Origin: an uncultured Subdoligranulum sp.
GTDB lineage: Bacteria; Bacillota_A; Clostridia; Oscillospirales; Ruminococcaceae
Direction: 5' to 3'
NCBI RefSeq assembly: GCF_937890665.1
Contig: NZ_CALADU010000062.1
Location: 1 to 18,493, forward strand
Length of the DNA stretch: 18,493 bases
Numbering within the stretch: the first letter of the stretch is position 1; each line of letters opens with the position of its first letter. The position numbers and the translations under genes are program-made. Shown piece after piece: positions 13,794 to 18,493 of this stretch. The notes beneath the pieces were generated by a model. It did no database searches and was not told the DNA's origin. It saw nothing but the letters and a program-made list of their open reading frames with translations.

Positions 13794-14207
13794 ATGACGC
13801 TGTTTTCTTTAAACCTGACGGATCTTGCGCTGTCGGATAAGACGCATCGGGAGGACTTCTTCATTGGTCTGTTTGGGACAAGAGCCCAGGCAGAAGCGGT
13901 TGCCGCCCACTATTTGAAGCAAGTGCCGGGCTTTTGTGACTATGACTGTACTTATCGTGTGGAGGAAAAGTCCATCCATAATGTCCAAAGGGAGAGCCTG
14001 CCTGATTTCGTCTGGCAATTCGCTGGATGGGACGAAACAAAGGACGGCGAGCCTGTGAACATTATCAAGAGCGACTTCTTTTTGACGGAGGAACAGGCTA
14101 CCTTCGAGCTGGATTACCTGAAGCTCCAGTGCCCACATCAGGAGTGGTGCATCCGCCGACACAAAATCGGAGAAATGCTCTGGCAGAATGGCTTTGTTCG
14201 GGTGTAG
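13794..14207 (+). CDS. Cargo operon gene 4, unknown small protein
   Basis: 137 residues, GGGGG site 8 nt before the ATG. The first half, GLFGTRAQAEAVAAHYLKQVPGF, and the second half, FLTEEQATFELDYLKLQCPHQEWCIRRH, look like two related strand-helix units, so the protein may be an internal duplication of a small alpha/beta fold. Soluble and acidic. Small proteins of this look are often found among bacterial immunity proteins, but I cannot assign a family. Confidence 0.75.
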   Translation: MTLFSLNLTDLALSDKTHREDFFIGLFGTRAQAEAVAAHYLKQVPGFCDYDCTYRVEEKSIHNVQRESLPDFVWQFAGWDETKDGEPVNIIKSDFFLTEEQATFELDYLKLQCPHQEWCIRRHKIGEMLWQNGFVRV

Positions 14208-14236
14208 AATCCATATAAAAATCAGGAGACTCAGAA

Positions 14237-14524
14237 ATGAAGCACAATTCAAATATTCGATTATTCAAAATTGCCCTGCTCATCGGTGTACTGGGCTTGA
14301 GCATTCTATTGGGAATAATCGTCTCCGGCGCAGCCGATCCGGAACCTCTATTTTGCATTGGTACTCCAATCGGGTTGTTACTCTGCTTTGTGGGGGCAAT
14401 CCTAATAATCATTACCTATACCTGTGAAATTTTCCGTGGTATCAGAGAGAAAAAATTCATTTGGGTGATAGTTCTTTTGATTTTGGGCGGTCTTTTGTTC
14501 ATCCGTATACTTTTGAGGCCATGA
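14237..14524 (+). CDS. Cargo operon gene 5, small three-helix membrane protein
   Basis: 95 residues behind AGGAG. Three hydrophobic helices (about 9-30, 38-62, 73-92) with short charged turns (FRGIREKKF between the second and third). No recognised family. It lies 29 nt after gene 4 and 28 nt before gene 6. Base composition is more AT-rich than the neighbours, as usual for membrane proteins. Confidence 0.7.
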   Translation: MKHNSNIRLFKIALLIGVLGLSILLGIIVSGAADPEPLFCIGTPIGLLLCFVGAILIIITYTCEIFRGIREKKFIWVIVLLILGGLLFIRILLRP

Positions 14525-14552
14525 AAAATTAGCAATGCAAAGGAGGCACACG

Positions 14553-15191
14553 ATGAAGATCATTTCAACGAAGGGCCTATATAATATGCGGCCTGTCAGC
14601 GGCTCTGCGGAGTGGTATTGGTGCTGTGACTATGTCAGCGGTGACCTGTATGAGGCGGAGGAGCTATACCAGGATGGTCACCCCATCAAACAGAACCGCC
14701 TGCTATTCCTCCACTATCCCGACGGGCACACCGTGGAGCCTATCGTCGCCCACGAGGGGCAGTATTTTGGCGCTCCCGGCTTTGAAAATGGAAGACTGCA
14801 AATCTTGATGGCAGATTTTCCAGCAGGCAAAATCTATGTGTTCCAGTACAATCCCACACCAGAGCAGCTGACGCTCCGGGCCGAACTATCCCGGTCTGCA
14901 ATCAAGGACTGCTATAATCTAATGTTCCAACAGTCACCCCTCATGCTGGTCAGACATAGCTTTGAAAAACGACTCCAGTTTCTCTGGCCGGAGACAGCAG
15001 AGTTTGAAATTGGGAATACCGAAACATTTTACAGTCGGGAGGGAGACAATCTTTACTTTACTCGCTGGTTCGAAGACCCAGACTACCGGGAGGAGACGGT
15101 CATCCGCCGCTGGCCAACCGGAGAGATTGCGGAAGTCATCCCCGGCACCTTGATGGAACTCCCCGATGGGCAGAGATGGGTGCTGCAATAA
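14553..15191 (+). CDS. Cargo operon gene 6, unknown beta-rich protein
   Basis: 212 residues from ATG 14553, chosen because AAAGGAGG lies 7 nt upstream; an in-frame start at 14535 precedes that site. The protein is rich in strands and aromatic residues (EWYWCCDYVSGDLYEAEEL near 26-44, GKIYVFQYNP, GDNLYFTRWFEDPDY), a bit like a partial beta-propeller. No signal peptide. No family recognised. It is last in the operon; no convincing terminator follows. In 15192-15342 I see only an imperfect TCTTTTCATG / CGTGAAAAGA inverted pair. Confidence 0.75.
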   Translation: MKIISTKGLYNMRPVSGSAEWYWCCDYVSGDLYEAEELYQDGHPIKQNRLLFLHYPDGHTVEPIVAHEGQYFGAPGFENGRLQILMADFPAGKIYVFQYNPTPEQLTLRAELSRSAIKDCYNLMFQQSPLMLVRHSFEKRLQFLWPETAEFEIGNTETFYSREGDNLYFTRWFEDPDYREETVIRRWPTGEIAEVIPGTLMELPDGQRWVLQ

Positions 15192-15342
15192 GCTGTACTG
15201 TTCCAATATCTTTTCATGCTTAACATACTTTTCTGTTCGCGTCACCGCCGTGAAAAGACATTTCGATTACTTTTGGGTAGTTTCTCTTACTTATCACGAG
15301 AGAACATCCCTGTAATTCACCAAATTATAGGAAGATCTCTTT

Positions 15343-15364
15343 TGACCCATACCCTGACCCATAC
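15343..15364. repeat. Arm-type repeat set C (right end of the element)
   Basis: TGACCCATAC at 15343-15352 and 15355-15364 (12-bp step), identical in sequence to the left-end set B. It is 114-135 bp from the attR core. The following 113 bp up to the core show no gene. Confidence 0.65.
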
Positions 15365-15477
15365 GCCGAGAGAAATGTATGGAAACAACGGATGGAACAG
15401 GGCTGCAAAGGAAGTGCTACCCCACCGAAAAGGGATGGAAAGGCCACAAAATGTGCCGTTGGATGGTTAGACATTAG

Positions 15478-15487
15478 TTTGGGAGCA
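15478..15487 (+). repeat. attR core
   Basis: TTTGGGAGCA, identical to attL at 5053-5062. Left of it is element DNA (GGTTAGACATTAG); right of it begins the host tRNA 3' half. Confidence 0.8.
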
Positions 15488-15522
15488 GGAGGCCCGGGGT
15501 TCGAGTCCCCGCACTCCGACCA
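15485..15522 (+). pseudogene. Host tRNA-Pro(UGG), 3' half
   Basis: GCAGG (15485-15489) completes the anticodon stem of the half at 5022. Then come the 5-nt variable loop AGGCC, a perfect T arm CGGGG-TTCGAGT-CCCCG (15495-15511), acceptor CACTCCG, A and CCA. The 5' half is 10.4 kb away, so no tRNA can form here unless the element excises. On the element side (GATGGTTAGACATTAG) the D arm and the acceptor do not pair. Confidence 0.88.
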
Positions 15523-15528
15523 AATTTT

Positions 15529-15566
15529 GCAGAAAAACCGCCTAAAAAGGCGGTTTTTCTGCATTT
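15529..15566 (+). terminator. Native terminator of the host tRNA-Pro
   Basis: A perfect 14-bp stem GCAGAAAAACCGCC (15529-15542) / GGCGGTTTTTCTGC (15549-15562) with loop TAAAAA, then ATTTT. It stands 7 nt after the CCA end, the usual place for a tRNA terminator. Confidence 0.85.
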
Positions 15567-15605
15567 TAAGTTTGATTTTTGTGGTTTTGGAGATTGCTGT
15601 TTTGC

Positions 15606-15687
15606 GGCGGTTTCAGTGGTGGAACAGCGGTCGGGGGATGAGTGAGCGCAGCCGCCGAAACCGCCAAATCCCTAACCCATCCCTAAC
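15606..15687. repeat. Inverted pair and arm-like repeat set D
   Basis: GGCGGTTTC (15606-15614) and GAAACCGCC (15657-15665) are inverted copies. Directly after come two direct repeats ATCCCTAAC at 15668-15676 and 15679-15687 (11-bp step). The spacing is that of the arm sets A-C, with a third sequence, so another integrase may once have acted on this tRNA. The rest of 15567-15817 shows no gene. Confidence 0.4.
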
Positions 15688-15817
15688 GGGGAAACTTCCG
15701 CATTTTCTCCGTTTCTATCGGTGCCGTTGTCGGCCACTCCTGATCGCATGTCTACGCTGTGTAGGTTGTGAAGCAGGATTTCTCTGGCTATAAGTCAATC
15801 TTTGACCTATCTTAAAT

Positions 15818-16177
15818 TCAATAGAGCGTCCACCAGTATTCAAACACTTTGCGATACTGGTTGCCCTTCTTCGATAGGCCGAAATACTTACGGACCTTTC
15901 GATTGGATCTTCGCTTCAGGTACTGTTGACGATCGCTGGACTTCATATACTGAATATGCAGTCCGGAATGAAGTAACGTTCTTAATCTCTCATAGTCTCC
16001 CATGATATACCCCATGTTTGGTGCATACCTGCTGTGTTGAATGAGAAACAGAAGATGGTCTGAGTGCCTGACACACTGGGTGCGGCGATATTGGCGACCG
16101 GAACGTCGGCATCCAGGCTCGTTTTTAGTAGATTCCAAGATCTCGGTGATCCGCTTGTTTAACTCTTGCTCTGTCAT
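15818..16177 (-). CDS. Conserved mobile-element protein, unknown function
   Basis: 119 residues from ATG 16175-16177 (MTEQELNKRITEILE), with AGGAAG upstream. Very rich in Arg, Tyr and His, with RQYRRTQCVRHSDHLLFLIQH, then YAPNMGYIMGDYERLR and a C-terminal KVFEYWWTLY. I recognise the general type from Clostridiales conjugative elements, always small and basic, without known function. The start overlaps, in another frame, the end of the 58-residue gene upstream. The two are probably remnants of, or part of, a second mobile element outside the attR. Confidence 0.65.
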   Translation of the reverse strand: MTEQELNKRITEILESTKNEPGCRRSGRQYRRTQCVRHSDHLLFLIQHSRYAPNMGYIMGDYERLRTLLHSGLHIQYMKSSDRQQYLKRRSNRKVRKYFGLSKKGNQYRKVFEYWWTLY

Positions 16178-16301
16178 AAATCTTCCTGCTCTGTACGGTC
16201 CGGGTGATAGGGTTGACCCCGTGCCAGGAGCCACGCTGTTTCGCGTGGTATTCCCGCCGGGCTTTCTTACTGCGTTTGTCCAATGGAATCAACTGCGTCA
16301 C
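16125..16301 (-). CDS. Small basic protein, overlaps the next gene out of frame
   Basis: 58 residues from GTG 16299-16301, with GGAG 10 nt upstream and a TAA at 16125-16127. The sequence (starts VTQLIPLDKRSKKARREYH, then QRGSWHGVNPITRTVQSRKIY) is of a type I know as a short conserved companion gene in Clostridiales mobile elements; function unknown. It is too short for routine ORF calling. Its last 53 nt overlap the start of the downstream gene in a different frame, an arrangement that suggests coupling and argues against chance. Confidence 0.65.
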   Translation of the reverse strand: MTQLIPLDKRSKKARREYHAKQRGSWHGVNPITRTVQSRKIYDRARVKQADHRDLGIY

Positions 16302-16462
16302 AGCTGATCATCTCCTTCTTTTTGTCTTGGTGTGATCACCCCAGAGGGCATAGCGCAGCAATAGCTGGCTGATATACTGATGGCACCGTGAATGTTCCCA
16401 TAGTAGACTCCTCTATAACGATTTCATTACAAATGGCAAAGATCACTTGCTATTTCAGAGAA

Positions 16463-16508
16463 CATCAGGTATGCTAAGATACTCCGCTGAAGCGGAGACA
16501 TCCTGATG
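16463..16508. promoter_or_regulatory. Nested inverted repeats before the XRE gene
   Basis: Inner hairpin CTCCGC-TGAA-GCGGAG (16482-16497) inside an outer pair CATCAGG (16463-16469) / CCTGATG (16502-16508). It ends 4 nt before the GGAGG site of the XRE gene, so it could be an operator for autoregulation or a structure hiding the ribosome site. Confidence 0.5.
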
Positions 16509-16524
16509 AATGGAGGCGATCCAT

Positions 16525-16863
16525 ATGTCCATGATTCAGTTTCCTGTCATCGATCCTGTGGCTACCGGGGCGAATATCTGCCGACTCCGGAAGGATCGCG
16601 GCCTGACAGTCCGAGATCTCCAGCACTATTTCGGATTTGAGGAGCCGCAAGCCATCTACAAATGGCAACGGGGCCAGAGCCTTCCCAGTGTAGATAACCT
16701 CTATGCACTGAGCGCTTTGCTCCAGGTGCCGATGAACGAGATCATCATCTCCACTTCTCATATCGTTTCTTTGGAGCAGCAGGCAGTCGCCTGCTGCTCA
16801 GGTCTTTTTATGTGGAAATTTCTTCAGGTACAGTGGGCATGGCAGAATTTCAAAACCGCTTAG
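16525..16863 (+). CDS. XRE-family helix-turn-helix regulator
   Basis: 112 residues from ATG 16525 (MSMIQF), 8 nt after GGAGG; an in-frame ATG at 16510 precedes the site. Residues about 12-75 are a lambda-repressor-type domain: TGANICRLRKDRGLTVRDLQ, then FGFEEPQAIYKWQRG (recognition helix region) and LPSVDNLYALSALLQVPMNEI. The tail has Cys-Cys and a Trp-rich end (MWKFLQVQWAWQNF). It is of the small stand-alone regulators that sit in Clostridiales mobile regions. Its target may be the nested inverted repeat just upstream. Confidence 0.85.
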   Translation: MSMIQFPVIDPVATGANICRLRKDRGLTVRDLQHYFGFEEPQAIYKWQRGQSLPSVDNLYALSALLQVPMNEIIISTSHIVSLEQQAVACCSGLFMWKFLQVQWAWQNFKTA

Positions 16864-17194
16864 ATCCTTATCCGCCTGTGACCATAGGCCTGCCGCGATC
16901 CTACTGGACGACTGCAGCCCTTGCGTGAACAAGCGACTTCATAAATAGAATATCACGCCATTATGGCAAGTATCAGAGAAGCATAAGGTCGAATTCTGCT
17001 TTTGACAATGGATATGTGTTAGAAATGGCAGTATTTCGGTGGACGAGGATGGAGGCGACTGACGAGCCTTTCACAATGAGTTATGAGCTCATGTTGCATT
17101 CATCAGATGCAGTCCATTCTTTGCCGGGGAGTGCGCAGCATCATAATTCATCTGCGCCTGAACCGATCATCACCGCCTATCCATTCTGCCACGC
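16864..17194. other. Intergenic stretch without a recognised gene
   Basis: No frame with a ribosome site and protein-like content. A TTGACA at about 17003 lacks a fitting -10. Probably decayed mobile DNA. Confidence 0.5.
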
Positions 17195-17218
17195 CCACCA
17201 CACCTGAAGGTGTGGTGG
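17195..17218. terminator. Strong hairpin after the 213-residue gene
   Basis: CCACCACACC (17195-17204), loop TGAA, GGTGTGGTGG (17209-17218): a perfect 10-bp stem, 6 nt from the stop of the minus-strand gene. No T-tract follows on either strand, so it may protect the 3' end rather than terminate by itself. Confidence 0.55.
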
Positions 17219-17224
17219 CGGCAT

Positions 17225-17866
17225 TTATGCAGCCGTGCTCTTTTCGATGAAGTCGCTGAGGATATCCTCAAAGCTATCATTCATGTCAAATGGCGGCTCA
17301 TAGGATACCTCGGTGTTGACCAGACACTTATCCAGGGACATGGAGATCTCGTCGGCCTTCTTGCTGAGCGCCGTAGCCATGCCCCGGATCTTGTTCCGGT
17401 CAAAGTCGATGGTGGTGACCTGCGTGGCATCACATCGGTAGGAGACCTGGTTTCCCTCGCCGTTGAATCGGAAGCCAGAGCCTCCGCCGGCAATGGTCTT
17501 TTCGCTGTTGCGAAGCATGGCCATGTGGCGGAATACCTCAGCCAGGTCCTGACGCTGCCGGTTCAGGCCCACCTCGCTGTCCATATCCAAATCCAAAGAG
17601 TTCTTGGCAGTATGGATAGCCCGACACAATTTCTCCCGCTCCTCCAGCAGGGACATGAGGAAGGCGGCTACCTCGTTGGCATGGCCGGCATACTCACTGG
17701 GAGCAGCTTCCTCCACTACAGCATCCTGGGTATCGGACATGACCTTGCTCCGAAGATGTGTTGTCTTGACCTTGACGATATTGCGCGGATCCTCAAGAAT
17801 GGCAGTGGCCTCACACATCAGAGCTTTCAGCTTATTCTGAAATCGAAACGCATCTTTCATATTCAT
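17225..17866 (-). CDS. Conserved soluble protein, unknown function
   Basis: 213 residues, ATG behind GAGGAGG at 8 nt. Helical N-terminal half (MNMKDAFRFQNKLKALM; then HANEVAAFLMSLLEEREKLCRAI, LNRQRQDLAEVFRHMAML) and a strand-containing second half (GFRFNGEGNQVSYRCDATQVTTIDFDRNKI), ending in an acidic NDSFEDILSDFIE. No signal peptide, membrane helix or catalytic motif. The frame is intact and the codon use is that of the GC-rich host genes. I do not recognise the family. It is monocistronic with its own promoter and a 3' hairpin. Confidence 0.8.
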   Translation of the reverse strand: MNMKDAFRFQNKLKALMCEATAILEDPRNIVKVKTTHLRSKVMSDTQDAVVEEAAPSEYAGHANEVAAFLMSLLEEREKLCRAIHTAKNSLDLDMDSEVGLNRQRQDLAEVFRHMAMLRNSEKTIAGGGSGFRFNGEGNQVSYRCDATQVTTIDFDRNKIRGMATALSKKADEISMSLDKCLVNTEVSYEPPFDMNDSFEDILSDFIEKSTAA

Positions 17867-17915
17867 GGATCATACCTCCTCATATCACTCCCCGGCGGAA
17901 CAATTCGATGGGTCA

Positions 17916-17944
17916 AGCATACTCCAAACTCGATCAGTTGTCAT
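17916..17944 (-). promoter_or_regulatory. Probable promoter of the 213-residue gene
   Basis: On the minus strand ATGACA (17944-17939), 17-nt spacer, TATGCT (17921-17916). About 50 bp before the start codon. Confidence 0.45.
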
Positions 17945-18493
17945 TGAACTGCTGGTTGAATATGGACAGGCATGCTTTTTATGCTTGCCTGTGATAAACA
18001 AGGAAGTGGACTTTATTGCTACTAATGTCTGGCACCACATAATTCCAGGAATGATCAAGGAAGAGCCGCAGGTTGGTGGGGGAGAAGGCGGATGAGGCGC
18101 TATTTTCTTCATTTCAATATCTACTGTAAAATAAAGGAGCAGCATTCTATCGACCGGAACATTGCTCAGATATCGGCATGACTGCCAATAGAACCAGATG
18201 GGAGCGAATGTGGCATTTCCCAGGCGCATGAACGCCATGCTCTCAGGAGTTGAAAGCTGCGGACGATAGGCGCATCCGACCGGAAAATTTGGCTCCGCAG
18301 TAGGTCTTCTTGAAGTGTTACGGGATGTAACAATATGTTACGGTACATTTAATACTTACTGATACAAATTAGCAGCTTGATAGCGGACGGTTCAAAAAAA
18401 CAGACCGATATCTGTGGTATTACGACGTCTGGGCTGCTCCAAAATGTTGGCACAAAAATTGCTTAATATCCCGATAGGATAAGGCCCTCCTCT
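17945..18493. other. Stretch without a recognised gene; hairpin at 17967-17991
   Basis: No frame here carries a ribosome site with protein-like content. CAGGCATGC (17967-17975) / GCTTGCCTG (17983-17991) form a 9-bp stem with one mismatch and a TTTTTAT loop. An AGAGGAGGGCC on the minus strand at the very edge resembles a ribosome site but no start codon follows at proper distance. Confidence 0.5.
18316..18343. promoter_or_regulatory. Operator-like TGTTACGG repeats
   Basis: TGTTACGG at 18316-18323 and 18336-18343, exactly 20 bp apart, with an inverted GTAACA (18327-18332) between. This gives both a palindrome (TGTTAC-GGGAT-GTAACA) and a two-turn direct repeat. No nearby gene is identified. Confidence 0.35.

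Larger units (their letters stand above)
5053..15487. mobile_element. Integrative mobilizable element in the tRNA-Pro(UGG) anticodon loop
   Basis: Both ends carry the 10-bp direct repeat TTTGGGAGCA (5053-5062, 15478-15487), which is the anticodon loop plus three stem bases of the host tRNA-Pro. One repeat plus the interior is 10,425 bp. Inside lie a tyrosine integrase, relaxase, MobC, an excisionase-like protein, an HTH_36 protein and a sigma-like protein, but no type IV secretion genes. It should therefore need a helper conjugation system to move. Cargo: tRNA-Pro(UGG), a CoiA-like nuclease with a zinc-ribbon membrane protein, and a six-gene operon. The borders rest on the tRNA reconstruction and are firm to within the 10-bp repeat. 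Confidence 0.85.

Noticed and set aside
5053..15487. A full conjugative element (ICE)
   Set aside because: No VirB4, VirD4/TcpA or other secretion genes are present between the att sites, so it is mobilizable only.
16336..16401. 21-codon minus-strand frame (MGTFTVPSVYQP) behind GAGGAG
   Set aside because: The ribosome site is good, but the frame is too short and unrecognised; could be a leader peptide or the stub of a broken gene.
17865..18095. 76-codon plus-strand frame over the promoter of the 213-residue gene
   Set aside because: Overlaps the promoter and ribosome site of the opposite gene, has no ribosome site of its own and no recognised motif.
17885..18238. 117-codon minus-strand frame
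   Set aside because: Composition is atypical (Pro-Ser-Cys runs), no ribosome site, overlaps the promoter of the downstream gene.
1..18493. CRISPR arrays, rRNA genes, IS elements
   Set aside because: No regularly spaced 25-40-bp repeats, no rRNA-like sequence, and no transposase frame was seen on either strand.

Overview
The window looks like chromosomal DNA of an anaerobic Clostridium-class Firmicute, probably of the Oscillospiraceae (Flavonifractor/Oscillibacter-like). The reasons are the GC-rich ctsR-mcsA-clpC heat-shock operon with AGGAGG ribosome sites, the 2[4Fe-4S] clostridial ferredoxin, and the Clostridiales-type mobile-element genes. Genus is inference only.

Layout. (1) 1-4572, core genome: a cut-off lipoprotein with an S41-peptidase-type N-terminus and a ferredoxin (both minus), then ctsR, a short mcsA-like gene and clpC (plus) under a sigma-A promoter flanked by CtsR boxes. 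There is no mcsB. ClpC lacks about 9 residues just before its second Walker A motif and has an altered C-terminus. (2) 4769-5062, a graveyard of proline tRNA sequences. (3) 5053-15487, a 10.4-kb integrative mobilizable element bounded by the 10-bp direct repeat TTTGGGAGCA. (4) 15488-18493, the 3' half of the host tRNA-Pro with its terminator, then remnants of other mobile DNA (two overlapping small genes, an XRE regulator, a conserved unknown gene) and about 600 bp with no recognisable gene.

Main observation. The element sits in the anticodon loop of a host tRNA-Pro(UGG). The 5' half (5022-5059) and 3' half (15485-15522) rejoin into a flawless 76-nt cloverleaf, so the host gene is cut in two. 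About 160 bp inside its left end the element carries a complete tRNA-Pro(UGG) (5224-5299) with its own promoter and terminator, which looks like a replacement for the gene it destroys. TGACCCATAC repeats lie about 90-145 bp inside both ends, as expected for integrase arm sites. Just to the left, a decayed tRNA-Pro, a different set of arm-like repeats (TTGACCACA) and another tRNA-Pro 5' half repeat the same order, which suggests that an earlier element used the same strategy.

Within the element, the minus strand carries integrase, relaxase, MobC, an HTH_36 protein, an excisionase-like protein, a small unknown protein and a sigma-like protein. A 31-bp direct repeat lies at both edges of the mobilization block, and an inverted-repeat-rich gap upstream of mobC is the best oriT candidate. 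Cargo is of two kinds: an AT-rich pair on the left (CoiA-like nuclease plus zinc-ribbon membrane protein) with its own promoter, and a tight six-gene operon of mostly unrecognised proteins on the right, including a YcxB-like membrane protein. Both are candidates for undescribed defence or immunity functions, but the sequence alone does not prove it.
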